From Epinephelus fuscoguttatus (Eukaryota; Chordata; Actinopteri; Perciformes; Serranidae): a stretch of DNA of 64,000 nt. The notes beneath the pieces were generated by a model that was given only the letters and a program-made list of their open reading frames with translations, was not told where the DNA came from and did no database searches. Location: positions 14,652,428-14,716,427 of the forward strand of contig NC_064759.1 of assembly GCF_011397635.1 (NCBI RefSeq), given 5' to 3'. The position numbers were made by a program, and so were the translations under genes. How positions within the stretch are numbered: the stretch's first letter is position 1; each line of letters starts with the position of its first letter. Positions 1-12,062 of the stretch are shown here, in pieces.

Positions 1-850
1 TTTAAACATGACTTAATGGAGACAATTTCAAACACAAGTACACAAATTGGCTTCATTACAACTCGCAGCATTCACAGACAGACACATGTCTTTATCTGGA
101 CACATTTTCCCCACAAATATAACATGCTAACGTTATTAGCACAAGCCTATGGCATTTTACATTGTATAAATTAGCCTAGCAGCCGGCGGTCTTTTCCACT
201 TCTCATATAAAACCAGGGACAACAGTAACATAACAAAGATAACGGTACATAATTTGGCTCCGTTACAGCTCACAAGGTTTATCGACAAAACAACTGTCTT
301 ATACTTAAAGTTTTTCAAACAAATACAACATGCTAACATTATAAGCACTTTACATTGTATGAATTAGCCTAGCAGCTAGCAGTCTTTTCCTTCTCTCATA
401 TAAAACCAGGGACAACAGCAGCATTTAGCAAAGGTAATGGCACACAATTTGGCGCCATTACAGCTCACAAGGTTCACAGACAAAACAACTGTCTTATACT
501 AAACACATTTTCCAAACAAATACAACATGCTAACGTTATTAGCACAAGCCTATGGCATTTTACATTGTATAAATTAGCCTAGCAGCTGGCAATCTTTTCC
601 TCTTCTCATATAAAACCAGGGACAACAGCAACATTTAACAAAGGTAACATTACATGATTTGGCTCCATTACAACTCACAGGGTCACTGGCAAAACAGCTG
701 TCATGTTAAACATGTTTTCCAAACAACTACAACATGCTAATGTTATTAGCGCCAGCCTATGGCATTTTACATTGTATAATTTAGCCTAGTGACGAGCAGA
801 GATTTCCGTTACTCATTCAAAGCCAGGATAAATCACACGTAAAATGCTAT
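1..850. repeat. Tandem array of about 205-bp units
   Basis: The phrase aacatgctaacgttattagc, or a close variant, starts at 121, 327, 524 and 731, giving spacings of 206, 197 and 207 bases. Between these anchors the same order of blocks recurs: a segment ending in ttagcctagcagc, then tctcatataaaaccaggg, then a segment with acaactgtct. At least four diverged units are present and the array probably continues left of the window. No protein or RNA gene is recognisable. Confidence 0.85.
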
Positions 851-1740
851 TTTAGTGGAGGCTTTATTGTCTTTTCAATTTATTGTTTCTTTTCTGTGAA
901 ATTAAAGTAAATAAAAGGTTCGTCTCCACTGAGGGACATGGTTTCAGCTTACAAAAATAGACAGGAGGTCTGCGTTGCTGCGACATGTAGGTCACCTTCT
1001 GGGGAGGTGCACGTCAGGCTACGGCGTAGGCTCTATGCGATACGGAGCCTATGCAGTAGTTATGGCGTCGAATCAACCTAGAAGTATAAATCCCGCTTCA
1101 GCCAACTGCCTTTTAATGTTGGCTGGAACATCATCCAAATCAGTGGGAGGGGCGTCAGATTTTGCTGTTGTTAAACATGGTCCTCATTTAATCCATAAAT
1201 CAGTATGTTTGCTGTTTCCGTGGGGCATGCGAGAAAAGTTTTCTTCATGAGTTCAAGGAACATAGCAAGAACAATTGGTCATTTTATGGGAGAACTATTC
1301 CTTTAATATTTGCAATGGGAGGGGCGCTGCATGGTAAATAAACAACAACAACAAAAACCAGCTGTTTATCAGCTTTTTGCCGAATTGTTATTTTATACAA
1401 CAATATTGGCCCAGAATTTCACAATCAGTCCATCCCTACTGATGACATAAACACAGTAAATATATACTCATAAAATAAAACCACGAAAAACATCAATAAA
1501 CTACAGACAAACAACACTTCCTCCTCACTGATTTCTGGCTGCAGTGTAGTATCTGCTGTTGAAGTATGCTAACGACAGTTACTCTCGTGGTTTGTACTCA
1601 CTCAAAACTTTCAAGTGGACCTTTAGTTAAGACCTCTTTGATCTGAAGTGAAGAATAACTTTTGACACTCAACATTTTCACAGTGTTTGATATATTTATG
1701 GATTTGCTGTATGTTGTGTTTGTGTGCCTCGTTGTTTTAG
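851..1740. other. ttyh1 intron with probable repeat debris
   Basis: No exon is recognisable here, although this should be ttyh1 intron because the following exon begins in the middle of the protein. Around 960-1080 is a GC-richer block with gtcaggctacggcgtaggc and a partly inverted cggagcctatgcagtag. This resembles dispersed teleost repeats, but I cannot assign a family. A 91-codon open frame at 975-1250 has no recognisable domain. Confidence 0.4.
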
Positions 1741-4700
1741 GTGGCTGTCCTACGTGTTGCTGCTGCTGCTTGACCTCATAGTGTGTCTGTTCATCCTGTT
1801 GGGACTGGCCAAGCAAGCCCGCTGGCTGCTCATCCTGTGAGTACACACACGCGCACACACACACACACACACACTTGTATTTGTTGACACAATCCATACA
1901 ACACTGGATTGATATTGATGGTCAGGGTGTCCTCTTGGCTGAAGAGTTTGTGCTGTTCCCCCCACAGGATGACTGTGCTGGCGTGGCTGGCTCTCTTCCT
2001 AAGCTGGGGCTCCCTGGGTTTGGAGACAGCCACAGTAGTGGTGAGTAGACCCAGTAAGACTGCTCTAGTGAGTGGAGGCCAGGGGCTGCTGGAGGGAGGG
2101 TAGCAGAGGGATGAAGGGCTGGAGGAATAGGAAGTGAATGGGACTGTCATGGGAGGGATTGGCTGGCTTCAGCTGAGGGAAGAGAGCTACAGGAGATCAA
2201 CCCCCGATGCCAGGCCAGAACCATGTGTGTGTATGTATGTGTGATTTCTGTGCCCATTGTGCTAAACTGTGAAAAGACCTGCCTCCTAGGGAACGCTGTA
2301 TTCGTGGCAGAGGACCAGAGAGGCAGGAAAATGGGGCAGAGATTAAAGATTCAATGCGCGTGTGCACAAGAGCGTTTGCGAACAAAGTGTGTTTGTGCAT
2401 TAAAGTGTGTGTTTTTTGTGTAAGTGTGTTTGCAAGTGTGTGGGCGTTTGGCTCGGAGAAGTAAAGATGGAAGATGAAGAGAAGTGCTTTCACCGAGAGT
2501 GAGGAGGGGAGAGGAAGAGCGGGAGAGTGCATCTCGAGATCAGCTCAAGAGAGAGGGAGAGAGAAAGTGGGTAAACCATCAGATTGCCATCAGCAGTGCA
2601 AGACTCGAGGCTGTTGCCGCACTGTGCCGCGGCCCCTTGGGGCTTCAGACTGAGCATGCAAGGAGGTGGAAGTGTGAGTGTAATCCTGTGAAAGTAAAAC
2701 TCACTAACATGCTGCTGGACAATGTTCTACTTTTAACACCTAAACACAACAACACCACCAGTGTGCTGCAGGCATGAGTCCAGACGGTAACATTTATCAG
2801 GAACAAAGCACAGAGAGAGTTTTTATGTCTCAAACAGAAGAGTGTTCTTTTTCAGTTTCCCCTGTGAAGTTTGGTCGTACTCTCTGAAGGGGGGGATCTG
2901 GTCTGAGGGTGTGTGAAGAGGGTAAATGGTTGCTGTTTTTCTGCACTGCTGCCCACTTTAAGAGACTCAGTGTCATGTGGAGCTGGCGGGAGATGGTCCC
3001 AAGGCCTGTGGGTCCACACAGAGCCGCTCTGTCCCTGGTCACTGACAGGGAAACAATGGGCCAGCTGTGGGCCTGCCCACTTTATTCTGTCCCGGGGTCG
3101 CCGCTTTTCCCGTCAGCCGCTTGGCTCTCTGTGTGGCTCTCACTCCCTCTTCTGGTGGTGCGATCTCAAGCTGAGAGTGTTTGTGGGTGCACCCTCTTTT
3201 AAAAAAAATAGGCCAGAATGTACAGCAGTGTATGGAGATGATATGGAAAACCAGATTGACAGAGGAGGGGGGGATATGAGTGATGAGCTAATGGAAAGAA
3301 TCATAGACGTCGGAGTGTAGCGCAGGTTTATCCAGGTCATCATGTGATGCAGGCTGATCAATATTTGCCACTGTATTGTGAGCTGCTGTCAGATATCTGA
3401 GGAGGTAAGTATGTCAGTCGGTCAGTGTGTCTACTAACTTCTCCCTTGTGATCATTTTCTCTCGCCCTCCCTCTTTCACCTCATCTGTCTCTCTCTTTTT
3501 CCTGCTGTCATCCTTCCTCGCTGCTCCCGTCACTCTCGCCGCCCTGCCAGGCTCTCAGTGACTTCTGCTCGGATCCAAACACGTTTGTAGTAAACTCCAC
3601 CCACTTCAACACCGGCACCAGCTCAGGTACGGTATCAATCTACCCCTGAAACACAAGAGAGTTGATTCCCATTCATGCAGTGCACTTGATTTACCTCCCA
3701 GCTGTGCTTATGTCAGCACAATCTAATATAATGACAGTTAAATGTTACCACATCTGTTCTATTATGCACTGATCTGTTGTCGCACTGGTGTTTTGTTGGC
3801 CATTCAGATGTGTTGGATTATTACCTGACCTGCAGCAGGCGCATGAACAGTCCATTCCAGCAGGTAATGTGACCCCCTGTCAGTCACATGTACATAACAC
3901 AGAGCACTGCGGGCGTTCAGCTGGCACTCTTCCCCTCACTGATTCAAGTGAACAGGTTGCATGTCAGACTTGCTCAAGGCCACTTAAGGATAAATTATTT
4001 GAGGACGGGGAGGCACAGCTGTTGCAGCGTGTCCTATCCTTAAACGATTCGCTCTCCAGATAAATAGCTACACTCTTGGAATATTAATGGTATATTTGAG
4101 CAGTGATGCAAATTAAAAGCGCTTAACTCCGCTGACTTGTTGGCTGCAGCTGCTGACCCAGTCACAGAGGGCACTGTCCAACATTCACACACACCTCTCC
4201 AGTCTGGAAAGAAATGCTCTCACACAGTTCCCCAAAGCTGAGGTATGTTGTAATCTGCAAACATGCAGCTTAAGAATTTCTGCCACCTTTTCGGTAATTC
4301 AAATTTAACCTGTCAGATTTTTTTCCATCATTGCAGAAATCACTCAGGGAGGTTCAGCAGATACTCAACTCCACAGAGGGCAACTTTCATCAGCTGGTGG
4401 CGCTGCTAAACTGCCGAGGTCTTAATAAGGTAACCCAAGTCTAAGTGTGTGTAACAGCTAATTACCAAAGTACTCCTTCTTTATTTTCATCGATATATCT
4501 ATTTTCTTGCAGGACTACATCGACTCTTTGAAAGGCCTGTGCTATGACGGGATGGAGGGATTGCTCTACCTCTCCCTTTACTCTTTCCTCTCTGCTCTGG
4601 CCTTCACTGCCATCCTCTGCTCTCTGCCCGGCGCCTGGAGGAGCTTCCCCAGGTGAGAGAACATGTGGATATAAGTGTCCAGTCATAGATGTAAGTGCTG

Positions 4701-7700
4701 TTAGTTTTGCAGCGATCAGCTGTTTGTATCAGTTTCTACCACTTTGTTATTTTCATGCACTTACACTTATTTATACACTTTGAATTGCCTTGTGTAAACA
4801 CTGTTGTCTGACACAGTCTTGTTCTATTTTCAGTACTTTTGGGCTACAGTTTCTAAAAAGCAATAAATCCATTTTGTCCCACAGTGTCGGGGAGGACTTA
4901 CATTCCTTTGCTTGTCCATTCATTAAAAAATATCTGCAACATCCACAATGGGATCATAAATACAAAATATACAAAGTGTATTGGAGATAGTTGGTTCAAT
5001 TTTTTAAACGAAGACTGGCATATGCAGAAGTCCTGCATGCCTAAAAAGGGTGTACAGTCATCCTAATAATAGCTGGAGGTTTGGCTCTCCTCAGCCCACT
5101 TTTAGATCAAACTAATTTATTTTTTGCATATTCAGGAGTTTGGTAGCAGCGGCTCAGATTTGTCAGATCTGCAGAGAGTGGATATGGAGTAGTTGGCTAC
5201 ATCCAGACAGTATTCTGATCATATACTTAAGTAAAAGTAATAATACCACAGTGTAGAAATATTCCTGCAATAAGTCCTGCATTCAAAATTTTATTTTAGT
5301 TTCAGTACAGAAGTTTGAGCATCAAACATACTTGTTTATTACTTGTTATACAAGTATAACCACACTGCAGTGCAGCATCAAACAAAACAAAACTATCTCA
5401 ATATATATTATATAGGCTATAGTGTGAACAGAAAGAGGACTGAGGCCCCATCAGAGCTGATGATGCTAGATGTACCGAACTCAGTCCTTTTAAAGTGGAC
5501 CAACAGTAAAGGGACTCAGTCCTTTTTGCATTCACATTGTCAGTTCATTTGAAAGAGGACTCTTTCTGCTCAACTTCAGCTCTGATGGGGCCTCAGTCCT
5601 CTTTCTATTCACACTATAGCCTATATATGATATATATTGATGTAGTTTTGTTTTTACTTTGACGTAGCACTGCAGTGCGATTACAAAGCCACTCGCTTTC
5701 AGATGAACTTAAAATTGGAGGAAACCTTAGTGTTTCTGTGCTGTAGACTGTTGCTGTTTGATGTACTCTACATTCCACATCTGGACTCGTGCAGTATCTT
5801 CCATGGATCAAACTACTCCTCGTCCTGTGCCCTTGCAAGCGTTACAGGCCAACATGGTTTCTTCTGTTTTTTCCAAGTGTCCCAGTTCAATAGCATGTGA
5901 TCTAGAGGGCTAAATACAATGGCAATGAACGAGGCAAACCTGGAGCACTTCGTGTTACAAGGCACAGGTTAAGCAAGCCGCACTCAGACCAAGAGGGGTC
6001 TGAGTTCTCTTGGAGTGTTCACATATGCGCAAAAAATGCTGAGTCACTGCTCTGAGTATGTTTAGAGGGCTGAAAGGACAAAGTGTCTTTTAATAGAACC
6101 ATTAGAATGTGAAGAGAAGAAAGTTTTAAAACACTCATCATGTCCCTCTCTGTCTCTTTCATGGACGTCGACAGTGAATCAGAAGAGTACGAAGACTCGG
6201 ACAGCGAGAGTGAGGACCCCTTCACCTCCCATCAGGCACGTAGACAGACGGCCTCGGGGTCTCAGCGAGGGGCCATGGCCCCCTTCTATAATTACCCGGG
6301 GGCCGGGTGGACACCCCCCTTTTCTAGCGCGCCGCCCCTCCCGTGAGTAACACAGACACTCAGACACACAGACAGACAGACAGACAGAACGTCCCAGATG
6401 TTGCAGGAGGAGGAGGAGGTTGCTCTTAGATACAGTTTTGACATCAAGCTTGTGTTTCTGTGTCGATATCTGTACCTATGGGCAACTTTTATACTGATGC
6501 CCCCCTAAATCAGGAAGGCCAGGGTACAAAGAGTATACTAAAACAACACATAGAGACAGATTGAACACTATTGAGACGTTTCTGTGCACACACATAGTCT
6601 TTTTGGTGAAGATACCCCCCTCAAATCAGCACCTATCTTAGTACCTATACACCTATCTTTAGCAGAGAGTAGTGTCAGTGCAGTGTAGTCAGCTAGGCTC
6701 ACACACTTTTGTCTCTACATAGACACGTAGTCCAAATCCACAGAGCTGTCAGGTTAAGCACATGCATTGCAGACAGACACACAGACAGGTCAATATGGAC
6801 TACAGTGTAGGCAGAGAAACAGACACAACTCCAGAGGTCTGTCTGTCTGTCTGTGTGTCTGTCTATCCGTCTGTCGAGTGTTTCAGGACAGACGATGTAC
6901 GCCGCTCGGTCACTCTCACAGATCTTGTCTCAAATGGCGTCCTGTCTCCTAAACAGCAGTAGACTACTGCTGTGTTGGGGGGAGGGTGTCATTGACGAGG
7001 CCGCGCTCGTAAAAACTCCGGCGATGTGAGGCTCAGGTTGACTATAGGTAACCCCCCCCCCACTCCCCATCCCTTCCCCCCCAAAAAAACACCCTTCTGC
7101 ATCATCTGTCTCCTCACTGTGGTGTCCGATTCTCTCAAGTTATCTCTCTGGATCTGTCCTCTCTTTATCATCCCTCCTTTTCCTTTTTCTCTCTTTCAAT
7201 TTTCTCATCTTATTATGTTTTTTCCCGTCTCTCCTTCTCACTGATGTTTCCAAGCTTAGTCAGAGCTCTGAGAAACCCAATAATCGTGGACTATTTGACT
7301 TCCTATTCTAATCGTCTTGACTGCTCCCTTGTCTGATATTAACACAAAAATACAAGGATACGGACTAAAACCAAACTGTCAAGGCTCATAAACTCAGCTA
7401 GCTCTAAAAATACAGTCCACTCCTCTTAAATGGAATCTGCTCGGGATTGCTTTAAAAGCTTTCTGGGGTTTATCATGCAGATAAACAGATTCATTAGAAA
7501 AACAACATTACAGCTGAAATGGGACTGGTGAGTCACACCCAGCTCCAAATGCATGTAATTGCAGATTATTGTATAAATCCTGCAGTGCATCATCAGTCAG
7601 GAGTGGACTGTACGCCTGCTGCTGGCGCTCTCAGAGCCTCGCCTGAGTGCCAGTAGCACTAATACCTACTAGTCATACTGAGTGCTGTGTTTTTCCGCAC

Positions 7701-10653
7701 TATATTTCTAACCGCTCTCTCTCCTTCTTTCCTGTTACCTGTCCTTGGCTCCTGTCACCCCTGCGGACCCCTCCCGTCCCGTCTGTCTTTCTCAATGTGT
7801 CTCACCCCTGTTTCCCTCTCTCCTTCATCCTCTGTTGCTCCTCTCCCTCTCTCTTCTGTCCTTGTCTCTTTCTATCTCTATACAGGACTCCAAACGTTTC
7901 CTCCAATGGCAACCCTGGCTATGAGAGCCTACCCTTGACTGACAGGCAGTCCCCACCCCCCTCTGTGAGTTCCTCTGTACTTGTGACGCCATCGCAATCT
8001 GTGCCATTTTATCACTGCTGTTAGGGCACACGCTCGCTTTGATAATCAGTAGCAAACGGACTAACATGGTGACCTCGCAGGACCCTGTGGGCCGGACTTT
8101 TGTTGCTTCAAAAACATGAACCTGAAGTTACATATTTTCACTGTTCCCTGATTTACTTGTACATAAGATTTAAGAGCTCCTCATGTTTTATCACTATCTA
8201 ACCATTTTAGAGAGCACCTTAATTCAACCGTAACAATCTAAATAAATATAATGTAACATAATTAACAACAATGACATTCAATGTGAAGTTGACAGCTTTC
8301 AGTTGCATCTCATGGTCATCCACTGAGGCAGATATATACTGTGACCACATCGTATCACATGACCGAACTAACAGTCCCATGACATCTTAGCTATCCTCAT
8401 GACAACCGAGCAAACTCCAGCCACTGAGGAAGATCATAATGCAGTTGAAAACTTAAGAAAAAGCTAGTAAGAGGACATTGACGTTGATTTGCCTATTGTT
8501 TTTGTCAAAATAATCTTCTTACTTGACTAGAAACAGTTACTTTGGAAGAAGGGGGTTGGAAAGGAAATCAGGAATATGGAATTAAAAGCTTCGGAGGTTT
8601 TAAAATAGTTTGGCAAAAGGAAAAAAAACACATAACTTAAAATGTAGCTTTGCTTTTATTCAACCTGCATTACTTCCCCATGTTTTATGTTTAGGTGAGC
8701 AACAGGTTTTTGTTTTTTTTTAAATCAGTCCAGGATTGAGCTACAGGGATGTAGGCTGCATCTTAATCACTCAGGGCAGTCATGCACCATCAACTTACAT
8801 CCATTAAAGTGTTTGTTTTTGCCACTGACAGGCTCAGATTATTATTTAAGTGTCTGACAACATTATGGAAGGATCCCTACAGAGATAGACCTTCATTTAA
8901 AAGAGTAAGATCCTTTTTGTTTAACCAGAAACAGCCCCAGAATCACTATCGCCAAACCCACTAGACTCCATTTAAATAAACAGTAATTCTAGAGTATATA
9001 GAGCCAGCTCATTTTCACATCTAACTGGGTGAATTAGGGTTAATTTTAACCAAACCAGAGTTGAAGGTTGTTGGAACAGTTGAGAGGTGGTTTTTGTTAA
9101 TGGGATCTGGTGGGTTTGACGACAGCTATTTCAGGGTTGTTTCTGGTTAAACAAAAAAGAGCTACTCCTTACCAAAAAGGTCCACCTTTGTAGGGATCCT
9201 GTCCATGACATTGTCCGTGGCAAAAACCAGTAGCTTTAGTGGAAGTAAATTGATAGTGTGAATATTCCCAGTGTGATTATGTTGCAGCCTGTATTGCTGT
9301 TGCCAGCTGCTGCCCTCTCGCCCAATACTGGACCACTTTCAGTAATTGTAAAACATAGGAAAATAGAGTCCAGGTTGAAAGATACCAAAGTTACCCTTTT
9401 ATGTCATTTTATTTATTTCCTTTTGCCAGACTATTGTCAGCTTATAATATAGCATAATTTCATATTACTGATTTGCTTTCTAACTTTCTTCTAACCTTCT
9501 TCCATAGTATAGTAAGGTCACCTCTCTAGCTTTTCCAGAGCTTTCAGTTGCATCTCATAGTGTATCACACAGTCTATTACATGACCAAACTCTCAGTCTC
9601 ATGATAACAAGTTAATAATCTACATCACAGCTGAGCAAACTGCGTGCTTCTAGGACAGTGGTTCTCAAATGGTAGCCGCAGCACAATGGTGTGCCGTGAT
9701 GCCAGTCCAGGTGTGCCATGGGATTTTGTGATATCCGTTATATAACCAAGCCATTATTGCAGTATTTAACCAGGCCTTTACAAAAAGTTATAAATTAATT
9801 TTTAGTTGACTGTATCAGTATGTTGTGGGGATCCATTTCCTAATAATGAGGCAAACTCCAGCTAAAAAAACGTGATCTATTTGAACCTATTTCACACATG
9901 GGAATGATGTGTGCCACATCAGAAGTTCTGATTGGCAGCCAGTGTGAGCGGATGATAACATTTAAAGGGAGAAAGCTGTGAGCAGGACGATGGATCGCTT
10001 TATTGTACGGAGCAAATTACGACAAAGCACCAGTCAGTAGAAAGCATCGTGAAAGCTACCTCTCCTATTTTTTATTTTTATTGTCTTACGTCTTGATAAC
10101 ACACATTATAGAAGTGATTGTGCACAGATATAAATATAGGCGTGCCTTTTGGGTTTGAAAACCACTGTGCTAGGAAGACCATGAGATGCAACTGAAATCT
10201 GAAAAAAATGAGTAAGTGGACCTTGAGTTAAATTTTTTTGGGGGGGTGGGGGTCAAAATAATGAACATATTAAGAACTACATTAAAGTCTTCTTGACTGA
10301 CTGTAAACAGTTACTTTACCTGAGGAAATAAAGTAAAGCAGCTTTATTTCTTTAAATTTTATTTAATGAAATTGATTCTGAATAAATTTATTGAAGCCTG
10401 TTGGTCAGATAGTGAGCAAAACATGTGCTGTTTGCTCTTCTTAATGAGCTGATCTTCACGTGTGCGAATAACAAATTTTCTTCTCCTCTCTTTTATTTCC
10501 TCTCATCTCTCCTCTGGACCACCTCAACCTCTCTCCTGTCGGCTCCCATCGTCTGTTCTGGACGTACAGTACTCTCCCAGCATGCTGACTGGTTACGGGG
10601 GAAGTCAATCACACCCCAACCCCGCCCATTCGAGGAACCTGTATTCACGTTGA
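1741..10653 (+). CDS. ttyh1: Tweety homolog 1 (partial, 5' exons outside the window)
   Basis: The tweety family are multi-pass membrane proteins first described as chloride channels. The visible exons are 1741-1836, 1968-2040, 3551-3626, 3808-3863, 4150-4242, 4337-4429, 4513-4652, 6175-6342, 7886-7964 and 10570-10653. They join in frame to 318 residues. In order they encode two membrane helices (LLLLLDLIVCLFILLGL, then LAWLALFLSWGSLGL), an extracellular segment, a last helix (YLSLYSFLSALAFTAILC) and a cytoplasmic tail. The extracellular part has the family cysteines (SDFCSDP, LTCSRR, LLNCRG, GLCYDG) and a glycosylation site, NSTEGN. The tail has the acidic stretch SESEEYEDSDSESEDPF and ends ...RNLYSR. 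The MTVLAWLALFLSWGSLGLE stretch fits TTYH1 better than TTYH2 or TTYH3. The N-terminus, the first two helices and part of the extracellular domain must be upstream. A PPSY motif spans the last splice junction. ttyh1 converges on josd2. Confidence 0.9.
1841..1873. repeat. (CA)n microsatellite beside a ttyh1 splice donor
   Basis: A CA-rich simple repeat begins a few bases after the donor at 1837, inside a 131-base intron. Variation in its length could affect splicing of so short an intron, but this is only inference. Confidence 0.9.
5205..5320 (-). repeat. Fragment of the tactcaagta-type dispersed repeat
   Basis: The stretch with atacttaagtaaaagtaat and aagtcctgcattcaaaattt matches, in reverse orientation, the right-hand part of the repeat seen around 50690-50910 and 51380-51640. 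It lies inside a ttyh1 intron. Family unassigned. Confidence 0.55.
5352..5685. mobile_element. Hairpin MITE in a ttyh1 intron
   Basis: Two inverted arms of about 110 bases face each other. Each contains the 23-base identical core that begins gactgaggccccatcag (left core near 5439-5461, right near 5573-5595). The arms continue outward through ggctatagtgtgaa to a shared cactgcagtgc near each end (left 5363, right 5669). The centre is about 110 bases and repeats actcagtcctttt. There is no coding capacity, so this is a non-autonomous DNA transposon, superfamily undecided. Confidence 0.75.
8638..9402. mobile_element. Foldback element, copy 1 (arms about 300 bases)
   Basis: The left arm, about 8638-8950, and the right arm, about 9100-9402 read in reverse complement, follow the same order: ttcaacctg, a ccatgtttta-like stretch, gtccag.attg, a ggctgca block, tttttgccac.gaca, then ggatccctaca. 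The arms then diverge into a spacer of roughly 150 bases. A second copy of the family lies at 56313-57164. No transposase fragment is seen, so it is non-autonomous. Confidence 0.75.
9656..10167. mobile_element. hAT-type non-autonomous element
   Basis: The element begins cagtggttctcaaatgg and ends gggtttgaaaaccactg, which are the inverted ends typical of hAT (Charlie-like) elements. It is flanked by an 8-base near-duplication, ttctagga at 9648-9655 and tgctagga at 10168-10175. It is 512 bases long with no evident transposase. It sits in the last ttyh1 intron. Confidence 0.85.
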
Positions 10654-11710
10654 TTATTATTTTTTGTTAGGAAATGTATAGAAAAAAAAAGTTTAGTTTT
10701 CATATGAATGGACACTTTACTGAAATGAAAAAGAAACTAATCTAAATAAAATGAATGCTAAGTGTGAATTCAAAGTGCGTAACGTCAGTACCACTGAATA
10801 TTATTATTATAATGATTATTAGAAGCACTTAAAAGAAACAGGTCTGAATGGACCGTTGATATAACCGACAATGATAATGCTGGTACGCTGGCTGTGCAAA
10901 TATGAACCAAGTCCACTTGGTCTAAATTCTTTCCCCCCTCGTCTGTCCAAACTCTGTGTAAACTGTGAACAGTGGTGAGGCAAGTCAGAATGGTATTGAC
11001 GTTACTACGTTGTAGTTTTATATTCTTCAATGTATCAGTACCACCGATTTTATTTTTAAGTTTTTATATAAATATTGTTGTAGAAAAGCACTGGCACGTA
11101 GCAACAATACACATTTTTTTCTGTGAATGGTTATGCAGTTCCTTCACTTGGTATCATGTTTTTTTATTATTACTTTTTATAGGTGGCAATTCTGTATTTT
11201 CCTTGTATTACCTTATGGTATTCTGTATATCTCACTGTCTATAATATCTGAATAATCATGAACATTTGCTCTTAAAAAAACAAAACAAAAAAAAAAACAT
11301 ACTCGAGGGCTACCAAGACCCTGTTTTAACCATCGAACGGAGAACTACAACTGCCACTCAAGTCTTGAGAGTGGAGAACTACAAATCCCATGCAATGACA
11401 GCAGGTACATAGCAATATGATTCTTGCTACTGGTGCTGCAGTAGCCCTACCGTAACTAGCAATAATAACTATGTATAGCATTGGGTTTCTGAGATCTCTC
11501 CAAGATGTTTTGTGTATATATGGTCTGGTATGTTGGAGATTTCATTGAATCCCCCCGTCCTTGCCAACTGACCTTGTTAACCCTTGAATTGAGTTTGTAT
11601 GGTTATCAATGCTCCTTTTGAATGGCATCCTTTTACACTCAAGAGTCTAATATAAATAAAAATAACTTCAATAACCTTCACCTTGTTTTCCTCATGTTTA
11701 CAAGTCAATC
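10654..11710 (+). other. ttyh1: Probable ttyh1 3'UTR
   Basis: AT-rich sequence follows the ttyh1 stop. An AATAAA at 11655-11660 is followed by a T/G-rich stretch and is the best poly(A) signal candidate. Around 11341-11400 is a pair of actacaa-type motifs (aactacaactgccactc and aactacaaatcccatgc). No further gene is seen. Confidence 0.5.
11655..11660 (+). terminator. Candidate ttyh1 poly(A) signal
   Basis: Canonical AATAAA about 1 kb after the stop codon, followed within 35 bases by cttgttttcctcatg. It lies just before the Tc1 element. Without transcript data this is only the best candidate. Confidence 0.4.
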
Positions 11711-11737
11711 CAGTGTGCGCTGAACAAAAATTAAACG

Positions 11738-12062
11738 ATTGGGGGGTGGCACGATGTAACCAAGAATGTTCCTGGCTCGAACCCTGGCGTGGGGGAGCTG
11801 TTATGTGTGGAGTTTGCATGTTTTCTCCGGGTACTCCGTCTTCCTCCCACAGTCCAAACACATGCAGGTTAACTGGTGACTCTAAATTGTCTGTAGGTGT
11901 GAATGTGAGTGTTGAATGGTTGTCTGTCTCCATGTGTCAGCCCTGTGATAGTCTGGTGACCTGTCCAGGGTGTACCCCGCCTCTCACCCAATGCCAGCTG
12001 GGATAGGCTCCAGCCCTTCGTGACCCTGAACAGGATAAGCGGTTACAGAAAATGAATGTATG
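11738..12062 (+). mobile_element. SINE with L2-type tail inserted in the Tc1 left end
   Basis: The head, ggggggtggcacgatg followed by ggctcgaaccctgg, resembles a tRNA-type promoter head. The body has the common fish sequence tggagtttgcatgttttctc, gggataggctccagccc and ggataagcggttacagaa, ending in an aatgaatgta tail like L2/Maui-type LINE 3' ends. It splits the Tc1 terminus, which resumes with acttttgttt right after it. Confidence 0.75.

Noticed and set aside
975-1250. 91-codon open frame near the left edge
   Set aside because: It overlaps repeat-like sequence, has no domain, and lies where the ttyh1 intron is expected.
11330-11400. ZNF143/Staf-like binding sites (aactacaaatcccatgc)
   Set aside because: The match is partial, lies in the ttyh1 3'UTR, and the same motif is common in fish repeats. 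It is not supported as a promoter.
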